A DNA stretch of 64,000 bases from contig NZ_LMUI01000041.1 in the NCBI RefSeq assembly GCF_009765995.1, forward strand, positions 9,875-73,874, given 5' to 3'. This stretch comes from Methylocapsa sp. S129 (GTDB taxonomy: Bacteria; Pseudomonadota; Alphaproteobacteria; Rhizobiales; Beijerinckiaceae). A program made the translations under genes and the position numbers. Position 1 is the first letter of the stretch. Each line of letters begins with the position of its first letter. Below the pieces are notes generated by a model. The model was not told the DNA's origin and did not search any database. It was given only the letters and a program-made list of their open reading frames with translations. Below are positions 9,601 through 15,604 of this stretch, piece after piece.

Positions 9601-10602
9601 GCTGGTCGGGTCGCCCCCGCCCGCCACGGCGTCGGCCACATAGGAGTTTTGGCCTACAAGCGACACTTCGGCGCCCTGGGCGATGCTGGCGATCTCGCCG
9701 CTAGCGAACTCCAGCACCCCCCCTTCAGACAGATTGACAACTCCGCTTAGCACGCCGGCGGTTCCCAAACCCGCCGCCGAATTGACGTCCAGGCTTGAAC
9801 CGTTGTCGAGGTTGATGAAACCGGTGCTGGACAACGGACCCACGGTCGTGACGGTCGCCCCACCCGAGAGACTGAGGCCGCCATTGGCGGAGCCGTCAAT
9901 CGTCGAGAGGCCGGTGAGCGCGCTGTTGCTGGTCGGCGCGCCCCCGCCCGCCACGGCGTCGGCCACGAAGGCGTTGGCGCCCTCGATCGTCAGGCTACCG
10001 TCGAGCGTGGTGATCTCACCGCTCGCGAATTCCAGCAGCGTATCGTCGCTCAGGGTGACATCGCCGGTCAGCACGCCGGCCGCGCCAAAACCCGCCGTCG
10101 AATTGACGTCCAGCGTCGCCACATTCGTCGGAGCGCCCTCCAGGTCAATGAAACCGGAATTGGCGTTGGACAAGCTATTGGCGACGACGGTGTCCGGTGG
10201 AAGCGACCCGGCGCTGCCGGACGCGGGCATGGCGACGAGCGCCGAGCGCCGCGCGACAGTGTCGGGCGCGCCCCCGCCCTGGGCGACGCCGCCGATCGAG
10301 AGAAAACCGCTGTTGTTCAGCGTGCCGCCGACGACAAGGCTCGAGCCGCCGTTGGCGCTGTTCTGATCGAGATAAACCGACCCTATGTTGTCGAAATCGC
10401 CTGTCGTGGCGAGGGCGCCCCCGGTCGCCAGATCGAGCGTAGCCAGCACGGTGACCGAGTTCACCGTGCCGACATCGGTCGTGATCTGCGGATCGCCGGC
10501 GTTGATCGTGACGTCGTCGGCGGCTCCGGGGACCCCGTCGGGGGCCCAGTCCGCCGCCGTGGTCCAATCGTCGCTGTTGCCGTTCCAGCTCTTGGGCGCC
10601 AT
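1..10602 (-). CDS. Giant repeat-rich surface/secreted protein with two vWFD domains (partial, runs off left edge)
   Basis: The minus-strand frame starts at the ATG at 10602 and stays open to base 1, giving at least 3,534 codons. I checked the frame at several points along its length and saw no stop. In order from the N terminus: no classical signal peptide (MAPKSWNGNSDDWTTAADW), beta-solenoid-like repeats (about residues 30-640), cadherin/VCBS-like beta repeats (about 680-900), an alpha-helical part (about 915-1400), a very hydrophobic stretch (about 1402-1445), a vWFD domain (GDVHLTTFTGLYYNF, from about 1490), a Calx-beta-like module, ASH/choice-of-anchor-like modules, a second vWFD (GDPHLTTFDGFHYDF, from about 2650), and 54-residue ISDTAANI-type repeats at the visible C-terminal end. 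Proteins of this style are usually adhesins or matrix proteins, often exported by type I secretion. The export route is inferred, because the C terminus lies outside the window. All plus-strand frames opposite it look like shadows. Confidence 0.9.
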   Translation of the reverse strand, partial: MAPKSWNGNSDDWTTAADWAPDGVPGAADDVTINAGDPQITTDVGTVNSVTVLATLDLATGGALATTGDFDNIGSVYLDQNSANGGSSLVVGGTLNNSGFLSIGGVAQGGGAPDTVARRSALVAMPASGSAGSLPPDTVVANSLSNANSGFIDLEGAPTNVATLDVNSTAGFGAAGVLTGDVTLSDDTLLEFASGEITTLDGSLTIEGANAFVADAVAGGGAPTSNSALTGLSTIDGSANGGLSLSGGATVTTVGPLSSTGFINLDNGSSLDVNSAAGLGTAGVLSGVVNLSEGGVLEFASGEIASIAQGAEVSLVGQNSYVADAVAGGGDPTSNSALTGLASNAGGALDLEAGASITTTGDFDNSGSLRVDEEFSGGSSLAIGGTLSNIGTIQIGSGATGGFGGLADAATVTAEGLSNSTGFIDLAGSSTATATLDVNAAAGFGTAGVLTGEIELSGDALLEFASGEITSIAAGSSLALSGDNAYVADAVAGGGAPTSNSALTGLASNAGNLTVEGASLTTGSLNNTGTILVNSIVTGDNEQVVSSGLLDVNGTLSGGGSVTIDGGTLELGGVASGTISFGGIFEDAPATLMLDAPADFGGTIDGLSTGDTIDLANIAATSAVISGDALTVTESNGQTLQYQLSNVQTDSQFTIQSDNADGSDLVLSTGAVPPVITAPATATATEGIAASLGTLSIADANPDAGTLTVDLEANGFGQGGTLAADQSGAATVVNEGGTLVLTGDLTDVNNELATLTYTGALRTSSATTWDDSIFVDVSDSTGQNAQQSIDITVGVGPLVITAPQTAMAVDFTASSLGGLSLADSNGASEPLTVTVSAGIGALAAAQSGAATVVGDNTGQLILTGTAADINNELASLTYTGTGLPPNNNGDTATDSVTIDATDAQGSKDQQIVGVTVDVAPYENFMNDASTLEADVNAFVSQAQIIADAVNVQADAVSGAIGTLAGIAFQQAYDGSSQVIRNLGAEFAMGDTSDVQDFSDLLDDSILNGAVGTIAGGATLPANDGFAASIRSIINDGVNGSTGDIGIDSEIFQLDIKNFVQTLAGSAFDDAAWQTVYNDGIQAETAFVTDVVNGAGSAQILADTSGLFTTMNTDALAAIGGAAASQQAAAAAESSLSAVNADIAGGASAETILSDANGVYEPLVAQQASATATSGAIEAYDTSVAADQNFGTVVATENVSKIMQASIALYNQTLPSILSSTSTSPVLSALLSTMSTLTDEIGAGDTQSAVQTATSFLSQYLGSNGTTAAQLFQQMMLAAPDPSSPSAILNYDGQALAVLATVAEDQNPEEQSAILQSLQAIETDFANSSDQGTQSQGSQGGSNSSSSADMGLQALENLFNTQIPDTTTPLDNPTLPIPYAGTDQSTQNLVNASLNVITPFLVQEVGAPALLAALGEGVFTTALGGLLAAELGPVLLVIALSQAALAAVQFTLEHRQQIQGVVNRLPGAYNQFIKDPQGTTDGVLTPIDQAFGLGDVHLTTFTGLYYNFQAEGEFVLTKSTEAGNSFQIQVRLQPWTNSTGVTVTTELGAQVGSDRVTFDINRPDMVFVNGAATNLSATNSVLNLAGGQIVELSPSAFQLTWNTGESLTVTNAGSYLNYSVQLGPNDGPGSVEGLLGSAESQANDLALPDGTVLTQPLTSSQLYGTYANAWRITDATSLLDYDPGQTTASFTDVNFPGDSLTLADLPSSLVAQAAQLAAAAGITDPTLAAGAELDYLATGDASFFTSAANAQQLDTTVTAVDVTPSLAAASLGVTAAQQTIVPAAGQSVQATFNIYLTSAVGTDTTVDYQVVAPDAQDLGSSSFGGTLPSGQATIVAGQTSGAFTIALPANVLGANPTSTLEVEISSPSGAPVFASTAQTEIVNPMPEPGAAPLPSLAEITNFGTPTQAGSAYTLDLGTLVQGETIPYLQLAVLNGATAPADELGGTISAGGTGSGFILTGGGALSPIAAGEDYANLHAVVDTSTVGQNSETITLLPTDVNASGYSAALSNLTLTIDDTIIAPAQVVVNSPTTIDFGNLRVGATANQAVSITNSAAAGAANLDASVSVNGGALASGAISDLAPGATDATDLSVGLQTSVAGASSGEVTLNLASDAGGGNTAALLGQAIEVSGNVYREAAAQIAPINETVHVGDPGTASLIVTNDDPADGYSENLLASVATTTGAISATGATGEIAAGGSDSSSLAVAFSTQSAGTVAGSVTLNLETDGTGIDGLGPTSLTPTTVGVDITVDNYAQAAFAETSGGGVLSQNGANYTLNLGDIALDSGPLAIGLEALNAASGTADLLSGSFQIAGSSAFAASGLDDFSGLGARQADSAPSVSLNTSAAGTFSTTITLTSTGSNASGYSAPLTTETLTIEATVQPEAAVAPTITGTVSGQTTTSEAPVAPFSGVTIGDANSNAAGTLTDTLTITVGGAGGTLSGAGVAANGVYTLIGTAAAITSALDAVTFAPTAGAPGSNSTSTFTLSDQSSAFATATVDDATSVIDSDPAVAGPTAPTITGTQVDQTTASEAPVSPFSGVTIGDANSGATDTVTITVGGPGGALSGAGLTGGADGVYTLTGTAAAVTSAIDALVFTPTGGGSGTESVNTFTVSDTSSAFPTPTAGIAPSLIDIDPNPAVLTYIPPPSTNINIVPTEDGGDDDGDPHLTTFDGFHYDFQQVGEFVLTKSIAPGDNFQVQIRTAPYYNGATVAVTTQVGVALGADRVTIDLTRPDTLEVDGAAVTLTASNNADTLAGGTIELIAPNTYQISSIHGETVDVTNYGTFLDVNTTLGPNFPAGDVVGLLGTDTGNPANDFQTADGTILQPPLTLNQLYQEFGDSWRVTDATSLLDYGPGQTTATFTDLNFPADAISLAQLPTSVVEAAAAAVAAAGITDPTLRDDAIYDYALTNDKSFITGALTAQQEGVTTPLQLTPTDTSSTLGLGITAPTLSVAEPTTGTTAVSFTVYSTAVVTSATVVDYAVIAPGAGFLDATAFGGTLPSGQVTIAAGQSSATFTIAVPSTALGLTPSDLMRVQISDAVGTPVIAPTADVTIANATATQGVDAVPGFAETSGGGTLTQSGNAYTLALGTLTMGATASVGLAATNAAATGADQLGGSFVLSGDGGFTVTGAGAFSGIAAGGIQAGIDVAANTSVAGAHSETITFAPTESNASGFNGSLATVSLTITDMVMAGAAPTITGTVAGQTATPENPIAAFSGVTIADANANATDTLTITIGGWGGALSGAGVASNGVYTLTGSAATVTSALDAVLFTPTAGAPGANLTSTFTLSDTSSANPTPTVDANTSVLDIDPNHVSVATFEADQAALDEIAGGFAISDTAANIYNGLTNIEADQSHITAISATDMLVAVGALTFTPDETVLNKIVGGFDILGLSTRIEAVFDSLEADVDHINSIATVDAPITVSATTFENDQTALNKVVGGFDISDTETDIANALPNLLADVSHIASITSTDTPVTVGANSFVFNEAVLNTIVGGFDIVAGVPANVEADLGVMTADISHINSIVSTGGPIVVSAATFES
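1555..2645 (-). repeat. Internal duplication, copy 2: vWFD + linker + Calx-beta-like block
   Basis: Second copy of the block at 5040-6135. It begins GDPHLTTFDG, continues with WRVTDATSLLDYGPGQTTA and ends with TLPSGQVTIAAGQSSATFTI. The copies are clearly related but diverged, so the duplication is not recent. Confidence 0.75.
5040..6135 (-). repeat. Internal duplication, copy 1: vWFD + linker + Calx-beta-like block
   Basis: About 365 residues beginning at GDVHLTTFTG. The block contains the vWFD fold, a WRITDATSLLDYDPGQTTA linker and a Calx-beta-like segment (TLPSGQATIVAGQTSGAFTI). The same order of parts is found again at 1555-2645. Confidence 0.75.
9085..10110 (-). repeat. N-terminal beta-solenoid repeats of the giant protein (three clear copies)
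   Basis: Three imperfect units share LLEFASGEI, then NAYVADAVAGGG(A/D)PTSNSALTG, then a short L-x-STGFI(N/D)L segment. The NSALTG cores lie near 9915, 9590 and 9100. This pattern fits a stacked beta-helix of the autotransporter-passenger or filamentous-adhesin kind. Confidence 0.7.
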
Positions 10603-11163
10603 GATTATCGTCCCTCTCGAAGGCCAAGCAGATACGCGTCGCCTATGTCGTGGCGCCGATGTTGTCCTAAACGCCCGTATTGCCGTTGCGCTCATGCCGG
10701 TTGGCGCCGGCGCGCCCAGTGTTGTGCGTTTCTTAACCCTTTAGGTAAAACTGGGGCGCGGTCCGATCAATTGGATTGAAGTCCTAGGACCACCGCGAGA
10801 GGACCTAGGACCTTGGAATAGATTATGTCCCTGACCGCAAAGCGGTCGCGTCGTGGTTTTTGTGGCGGGAGTGGACGTTCGGGCGAGCTTGTTGAATGAA
10901 GCGGTAGAACAGGCGTTTATGCGTCGCGGCGGTTTGCTGTGCGATTTGAACGAATCGTGCTCGCGCGCGTTCGTTCATCTGGTGGCGTCCGCCGCGACCG
11001 AAGGCGCTGGTGGCGCTCCGCTGACCGGCGATCCCGGCTCGTCAATCATGGCCAGAAAGCGACGATGTTTCACTTGCGCGTGAGGACGGCAACGCGAGCA
11101 ACCGCCCGGCGTTTCCTTGTCGCGTCCATCATTAGGACGAACGAACGACGGAAGGAATAATCC
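10603..11163. other. Divergent intergenic region without a convincing gene
   Basis: This 560-bp stretch lies between the giant protein (leftward) and the first small exported protein (rightward). It must hold both promoters. The only clear structures are the twin CCTAGGACC motifs at 10783-10812. A GTG-started frame at 10853-11083 has no recognisable domain and no good ribosome binding site, so it is not called. Confidence 0.6.
10781..10812. promoter_or_regulatory. Twin CCTAGGACC direct repeats, 21-bp period (putative operator)
   Basis: The 9-bp string CCTAGGACC occurs at 10783-10791 and again at 10804-10812. Each has a CCTAGG palindrome at its core. The 21-bp spacing is two DNA helical turns, which is typical of cooperative protein binding on one face. 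It lies about 180 bp upstream of the giant gene's start. The binding protein is unknown. Confidence 0.5.
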
Positions 11164-11433
11164 ATGCGCAATCTGCTTCTGGCCGGAACAGCCGGTCTGT
11201 TTCTGACGATCGGCGCGGTGGGCGCGGCCAACGCCGCCAATCCCAACGTTCCGACATATTCCCCTTACACGCTCCTGGACGTCCCTGGCTCGGTGCCGGA
11301 AGTCACGCCGACCAGCAACCCCGTGTGGGCCTATAACCGCGACGGCGGGGGGATGACCGAAGGCCGTTCGGCCTATGAGGATAATGGGCGTTACGCGACG
11401 TTCCCATTCAATCTTCTGCCTTGGAATTGGTAA
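11164..11433 (+). CDS. Small exported protein, first of a paralogous tandem pair
   Basis: 89 residues with an AGGAAT ribosome binding site just before the ATG. The N terminus is a Sec signal peptide (MRNLLLAGTAGLFLTIGAVG, with likely cleavage after AANA). The mature part of about 65 residues has no recognised domain. It shares with the gene at 11619 both the MRNxxLAGxAGLFL signal sequence and an EGR-x-AYE-x-N motif near the C terminus. The mature chain is rich in Pro, Asn and aromatic residues and contains no cysteine, so it may be a small periplasmic or envelope-associated protein. The function is unknown. A strong terminator follows at 11456-11488, so it is transcribed separately from its paralogue. 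Confidence 0.75.
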   Translation: MRNLLLAGTAGLFLTIGAVGAANAANPNVPTYSPYTLLDVPGSVPEVTPTSNPVWAYNRDGGGMTEGRSAYEDNGRYATFPFNLLPWNW

Positions 11434-11455
11434 CCTGAAGGGACAGCTTCCCCAA

Positions 11456-11488
11456 GGGGCCGGCGAGGAAACTCGCCGGCCCCTTTTT
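11456..11488 (+). terminator. Rho-independent terminator after the first small exported protein
   Basis: A perfect 12-bp stem (GGGGCCGGCGAG / CTCGCCGGCCCC) with a GAAA tetraloop, followed by five T residues. It lies 22 bp after the stop codon at 11433. Confidence 0.9.
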
Positions 11489-11618
11489 CTGTGCGGTGAC
11501 GACCGCGGCATGTCGGTCGCCCCTCCCATCTGGCCAGCAAAGCCGCCCAGCCGATCGCGATGGAACGCGACGGCTATTAAGGCGTTTTCTCGTTGGGAAA
11601 CGGATTGTGGAGGACAAG

Positions 11619-11879
11619 ATGCGCAATGCGATCTTGGCCGGAATAGCCGGTCTCTTTCTTGCTTTTGGCGCGATCAACGCCCATGCCGACACGTCAATTT
11701 CGCCAGACGCTTCATGGCCCGATGCGGCCAACGGCCAATTGATCGAAGGTCGGGCGGCGTATGAAAACTCGGTCAATGTCTATGGGCAACTCGGCAACGA
11801 TTTTGGACCCGGGTTCAACTATGGCGCGCCGGCGAGTCCGCATGACTTTGCCGGGACCGAGATCAGGCGCGATCAATAG
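11619..11879 (+). CDS. Small exported protein, second of the paralogous pair
   Basis: 86 residues. The ATG at 11619 is preceded by TGGAGGA (11608-11614), which favours it over upstream in-frame starts. The signal peptide (MRNAILAGIAGLFLAFGAIN, likely cut after AHA) is nearly that of the gene at 11164. The mature part is short and contains EGRAAYENSVNVYGQLGNDF, which matches the EGRSAYEDN region of its neighbour. No domain is recognised. The pair looks like an old tandem duplication in which the signal sequence and the EGR-x-AYE motif are the conserved parts. Confidence 0.75.
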   Translation: MRNAILAGIAGLFLAFGAINAHADTSISPDASWPDAANGQLIEGRAAYENSVNVYGQLGNDFGPGFNYGAPASPHDFAGTEIRRDQ

Positions 11880-12225
11880 GCAAAACGCATTCTGACGGTT
11901 TCCGGACCGGGCTGGCGCCGCCCCCCGGCGTCGCTCGCGGTTTCAGTCTTGGCTCGCTGGTCGGGCATTGAGCCTTCTCCGCCTCCAGGCGGCGGCAGGT
12001 TGACGCTGGGCGCCCTTGCCGGCCTGCAGGCGCCATCCGCAACAGTACCACAACTGTGGCATGAAGGCCACTTTGTCGCCCCAATTTGCATTTCACGCCA
12101 GTGTGAAGCCTCAAAGCCATTGCCAACAATCCGCCTGTCCGAAATAAGATTCGCAAGAGAATCGCGTGCGGCTTTTTAATGGGGCTGTGCTGCAATGCGC
12201 TCTTTCGCGGAAAGAAGGACAGGAA
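11880..12225. other. Intergenic region, no gene seen
   Basis: About 345 bp between the second small exported protein and the L,D-transpeptidase. GC-rich short frames on both strands show no domain. The part just before 12226 presumably carries the promoter of the transpeptidase gene, but no clear -35/-10 pair is seen. Confidence 0.5.
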
Positions 12226-12810
12226 ATGCGCCGGATCGTTCATCTTAGCGTCGGCATCCTCGCCGGCCTGCTGGTCGCCTCGACGGCCGCGCAAGCCGCC
12301 GCCGACATCAGTATTTTCGGCTTTGCGCCGAGCACTTCTTTGGGCACCGATGGGCGCCCGCTAGCCGCCGCGATCCCACGCGAGACCATTAATTATTCCG
12401 GCCCCTATTCGCCCGGTTCGATCCTGGTCAACACCAGCGAGCGGCGGCTGTATTTTGTGCTGCCCGATCATCAGGCGATCAAATATGGCGTCGGCGTCGG
12501 CCGTCCGGGCTTCACATGGGCGGGCGTCAGCCACATCGCCAACAAGCGCGAATGGCCGGATTGGACGCCGCCCGCACAGATGCTCAGGCGCCGCCCCGAC
12601 CTGCCGCGCCATATGGCAGGCGGTATCGACAATCCGCTGGGCGCCCGCGCGATGTATATTGCTGGCACGCTTTATCGCATTCACGGTTCGAACGAGCCCG
12701 ACACGATCGGCCAGGCCGTTTCCTCGGGCTGCATCCGCATGACCAACGACGATGTGACCGATCTTTACGGTCGGGTGAAAGTCGGCTCGACAGTGGTGGT
12801 CCTGCGCTGA
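12226..12810 (+). CDS. Exported L,D-transpeptidase (YkuD/ErfK family)
   Basis: 194 residues from the ATG at 12226, which has an AAGGACAGGAA ribosome binding site; an upstream in-frame ATG at 12166 would place extra residues before the signal peptide. The signal peptide is MRRIVHLSVGILAGLLVAST with a cut near AQA. The YkuD domain occupies roughly residues 55-194. It carries the catalytic signature HGSNEPDTIGQ then SSGCIRM (His, Ser-x-Gly-Cys-Ile-Arg). Family members form 3-3 cross-links in peptidoglycan or tether lipoproteins to it in the periplasm. The length is typical of the short alphaproteobacterial forms. A terminator-like palindrome follows at 12836. Confidence 0.9.
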   Translation: MRRIVHLSVGILAGLLVASTAAQAAADISIFGFAPSTSLGTDGRPLAAAIPRETINYSGPYSPGSILVNTSERRLYFVLPDHQAIKYGVGVGRPGFTWAGVSHIANKREWPDWTPPAQMLRRRPDLPRHMAGGIDNPLGARAMYIAGTLYRIHGSNEPDTIGQAVSSGCIRMTNDDVTDLYGRVKVGSTVVVLR

Positions 12811-12835
12811 TTTGGTAAATCCGGGGGAATGAACC

Positions 12836-12865
12836 AAGGCGTCGCCTGGCCAGGCGGCGCCTTTA
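12836..12865 (+). terminator. Terminator-like palindrome between the L,D-transpeptidase and moaA
   Basis: AAGGCGTCGCCTGG is followed directly by CCAGGCGGCGCCTT, a 14-bp inverted repeat with one mismatch, and then a short T-rich run. It separates the transpeptidase gene from moaA. Confidence 0.6.
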
Positions 12866-12896
12866 TCTTGTGCGCCTTCTGACCTACATAGGGGCT

Positions 12897-13922
12897 ATGA
12901 ACGCCCACGCCCCCGTCGCGGCAGTCTCCGCGCTTGTCGATCGCTTTGGACGGGCGATCGACTACTTACGCGTTTCCGTGACGGACCGCTGCGATTTCCG
13001 CTGCGTCTATTGCATGTCCGAAGACATGAATTTCCTGCCCAAGCGCGACGTGCTCACCCTCGAAGAACTCGATCGCCTGTGCTCGGCCTTTGTAGCGCTC
13101 GGCACGCGCAAGCTACGCATCACCGGGGGCGAACCTCTGGTGCGGCGCGACATCATGCATCTGTTCCGCTCCTTGTCGCGCCACCTCGACAGCGGCGCGC
13201 TCGACGAACTCACCCTGACGACCAACGGATCGCAGCTCGAGCGCTTTGCGGACGAACTCGTCGCCTGCGGCGTCAGGCGCGTCAATGTCTCTCTCGATAC
13301 GCTGGATGCCGCGAAGTTCCGCGCCATCACCCGCTGGGGCGATCTTGGCAAAGTCATGGCCGGAATCGACCGCGCGCAGGCCGCCGGGCTCGCGGTCAAG
13401 ATCAATGCGGTCGCGTTGAAGGACGTGAACGAAGTCGAAGCGCCGGCGATGGTGGAATGGGCGCATGCGCGAGGCCTTGAGATGACCTTCATCGAGGTCA
13501 TGCCGATGGGCGAGATCGAGGGCCAGCGCGTCGATCAATATCTGCCGCTTTCACAGCTTCGCGCCGATCTCGCGCGCCGCTTCACACTGATCCCTTCGAT
13601 GCATGCGAGCGGCGGCCCGGCGCGCTATTTCGACGTGAGGGAAACGGGCGGCCGGCTCGGTTTCATCACGCCGCTGACCCATAATTTCTGCGAAAGCTGC
13701 AACCGCGTGCGCATCACCTGCACTGGCACGCTCTATATGTGCCTTGGCCAGGAGGACGCCGCCGATCTGCGCGGGCCTCTGCGCCAGTCGGACGGCGATC
13801 ATCTGCTGAACGCCGCGATCCGCGCCGCAATCGCGCGCAAGCCCAAAGGCCATGATTTCATCATCGACCGGACGACCCGCCGCCCCGCCGTCGGACGCCA
13901 TATGAGCGTGACCGGCGGCTGA
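12897..13922 (+). CDS. moaA: GTP 3',8-cyclase MoaA (molybdenum cofactor biosynthesis)
   Basis: 341 residues from the ATG at 12897. This radical SAM enzyme converts GTP to 3',8-cyclo-7,8-dihydro-GTP, the first step of molybdopterin synthesis. The N-terminal SAM cluster motif CDFRCVYC (about residue 36), the ITGGEPL motif and the C-terminal second-cluster motif [18 protein letters not shown] are all present. The chain ends in the GG that MoaA needs for activity. Length is normal. It is not next to other moa genes. The aminotransferase starts 39 bp downstream and could be co-transcribed. Confidence 0.97.
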   Translation: MNAHAPVAAVSALVDRFGRAIDYLRVSVTDRCDFRCVYCMSEDMNFLPKRDVLTLEELDRLCSAFVALGTRKLRITGGEPLVRRDIMHLFRSLSRHLDSGALDELTLTTNGSQLERFADELVACGVRRVNVSLDTLDAAKFRAITRWGDLGKVMAGIDRAQAAGLAVKINAVALKDVNEVEAPAMVEWAHARGLEMTFIEVMPMGEIEGQRVDQYLPLSQLRADLARRFTLIPSMHASGGPARYFDVRETGGRLGFITPLTHNFCESCNRVRITCTGTLYMCLGQEDAADLRGPLRQSDGDHLLNAAIRAAIARKPKGHDFIIDRTTRRPAVGRHMSVTGG

Positions 13923-13961
13923 AAATGCTGTCTTTTTGTGCAAAATAACAGGACAGCGATA

Positions 13962-15293
13962 ATGACCCATATCCTTCATCGCAACGCAGCCTCCACGCCG
14001 CCGGTCGCTGTCCGCGGCAAAGGCGTCGAATTGTTCGACAGCGCCGGCAAAAGCTACATCGACGCATCGGGCGGCGCAGCAGTGTCCTGCCTTGGCCATG
14101 GCCATCCCGACGTCCTCGCCGCCCTGCACCGGCAGCTCGACGCGCTCGCTTACGCCCATACGGGTTTCTTCACCACCGATGTCGCGGAAAAGCTGGCCGA
14201 TCGTCTGATCGCCGATGCGCCCGCCGGCCTCGACCATGTCTATCTCGTCAGCGGCGGATCGGAGGCGATCGAGGCGGCGCTCAAAATGGCCCGCCAATAT
14301 TTCGTCGAGAAAGGCGAGATTCAGCGCCGCCACATCATCGCGCGCCGCCAGAGCTATCATGGCAATACGCTCGGCGCGCTCGCGACCGGCGGCAATGAAT
14401 GGCGGCGCGCGCAGTTCAAGCCGCTGCTGATCGAAACCCATCACATCGATCCCTGCTACGCCTATCGGCTGCGGGAAGAAGGCGAGAGCGATGAGGCTTA
14501 CGCGGCGCGCGCCGCCCAGGCGCTCGAGGACAAGATCCTCGAACTCGGCGCCGATCAGGTCATCGCCTTCGTCGCCGAGACCGTCGTCGGCGCCACCACC
14601 GGCGCCGTGCCGCCGGTCGCCGATTATTTCAAGCGCATCCGCGCGATCTGCGACCGCTATGGCGTGCTGCTCATCCTTGACGAAGTCATGTGCGGCATGG
14701 GCCGCACCGGCACATTGCACGCCTGCGAACAGGACGGGATTTCCCCTGACCTGATGACTATCGCCAAGGGCCTTGGCGGCGGCTATCAGCCGATCGGCGC
14801 CGTTCTCATCGGCAAGAAGATTTTCGAAGCCTTCGCCAGGGGATCGGGCTTCTTCCAGCATGGCCACACCTATATGGGCCATCCCATGGCCGCCGCCGCC
14901 GGCCTCGCCGTGCAGGAGGTCATCGCGCGCGACGGCCTGCTCGCCAATGTGAGCGCGATGGGCGCTGCTCTCCAGCGCCGGCTGGAGGCGCGTTTCGCCA
15001 ACCATCCTCACGTCGGCGACATCAGAGGGCGCGGCCTGTTCCGGGGGGTCGAGCTTGTCGCCGACCGTAGCGCGAAGGAGCCCTTCGATCCCGCGCGCAA
15101 GCTGCATGCGCGCGTCAAGCGCGAAGCGATGGCGCGCGGCCTGATGGTCTATCCGATGGGCGGGACGATCGACGGCGTTCGCGGAGACCACATCCTGCTC
15201 GCCCCGCCGTTCATCGTCAACGCAGGGCACATCGACGCCATCGTCGAGCGTCTGGGCGATTCCCTCGACGCGGCGATCACGGCGATGGGCTAA
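13962..15293 (+). CDS. Class III PLP-dependent aminotransferase (aspartate aminotransferase family)
   Basis: 443 residues from the ATG at 13962 (AGGACAG upstream). The fold-type I aminotransferase class III pattern is clear: SGGSEAIEAALKMAR in the N-terminal half, SYHGNT, the LILDEVMCGMGRTG segment with the PLP-binding Asp, and TIAKGLGGGYQPIGAVL with the Schiff-base Lys. Such enzymes act on omega-amino groups, with pyruvate or 2-oxoglutarate as acceptor. Specificity cannot be read from the sequence. The DUF3311/symporter pair begins about 130 bp later on the same strand, so its substrate may be imported by that transporter (inference). Confidence 0.9.
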   Translation: MTHILHRNAASTPPVAVRGKGVELFDSAGKSYIDASGGAAVSCLGHGHPDVLAALHRQLDALAYAHTGFFTTDVAEKLADRLIADAPAGLDHVYLVSGGSEAIEAALKMARQYFVEKGEIQRRHIIARRQSYHGNTLGALATGGNEWRRAQFKPLLIETHHIDPCYAYRLREEGESDEAYAARAAQALEDKILELGADQVIAFVAETVVGATTGAVPPVADYFKRIRAICDRYGVLLILDEVMCGMGRTGTLHACEQDGISPDLMTIAKGLGGGYQPIGAVLIGKKIFEAFARGSGFFQHGHTYMGHPMAAAAGLAVQEVIARDGLLANVSAMGAALQRRLEARFANHPHVGDIRGRGLFRGVELVADRSAKEPFDPARKLHARVKREAMARGLMVYPMGGTIDGVRGDHILLAPPFIVNAGHIDAIVERLGDSLDAAITAMG

Positions 15294-15382
15294 GGCCGGG
15301 CGACGCGGCAGCGCGGCCCTCGACCCCAGCCGAAAACTTGGCTATGAGCGTCGACGGTCGCGGCTGAGGAGAGGACGAGAGT

Positions 15383-15418
15383 CCTCGGCGCGAGCCAATA
15401 AGGCGCGCGCCGCCGAGG
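15383..15418 (+). promoter_or_regulatory. 5'-UTR hairpin overlapping the ribosome binding site of the DUF3311/SSS operon
   Basis: CCTCGGCG (15383-15390) pairs perfectly with CGCCGAGG (15411-15418) across a 20-base loop. The right arm overlaps the GAGGGGG Shine-Dalgarno sequence (15415-15421) of the start at 15428, so folding would hide it. No known riboswitch class is recognised. Confidence 0.4.
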
Positions 15419-15427
15419 GGGAAACGA

Positions 15428-15604
15428 ATGAAATATCTTTTGCTGCTGGCGCCCTGCGTCCTCACTGTGCTGACGCCGCTTTATAATGCGCTCACTCCCG
15501 ATTTTCTCGGCATCCCGCTTTTCTACTGGCTCCAGTTGCTGCTGATCCCCGTCTCGGCGCTGGCGATCTGGGCCGCCGACCGCGTCGCGAAAGCGCAGCC
15601 ATGA
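15428..15604 (+). CDS. DUF3311 small membrane protein, symporter partner
   Basis: 58 residues. The ribosome binding site GAGGGGG precedes the ATG. Two hydrophobic segments (MKYLLLLAPCVLTVLTP and FYWLQLLLIPVSALAIWAA) flank a PLYNALTPDFLGIPLFYW core, which is the DUF3311 signature (P-x-YN-x3-P-x3-G-x-PxFYW). Its TGA overlaps the ATG of the symporter gene (ATGA), so the two are translationally coupled. DUF3311 genes are regularly found just upstream of sodium:solute symporters and probably help their assembly or stability; this role is inferred from context. Confidence 0.85.
   Translation: MKYLLLLAPCVLTVLTPLYNALTPDFLGIPLFYWLQLLLIPVSALAIWAADRVAKAQP

Noticed and set aside
10853-11083. Possible small gene of 76 codons (GTG start)
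   Set aside because: No ribosome binding site, no domain; sits in the divergent promoter region.
13551-15230. Minus-strand frame of 559 codons
   Set aside because: Lies opposite the clear moaA and aminotransferase genes; no domain.
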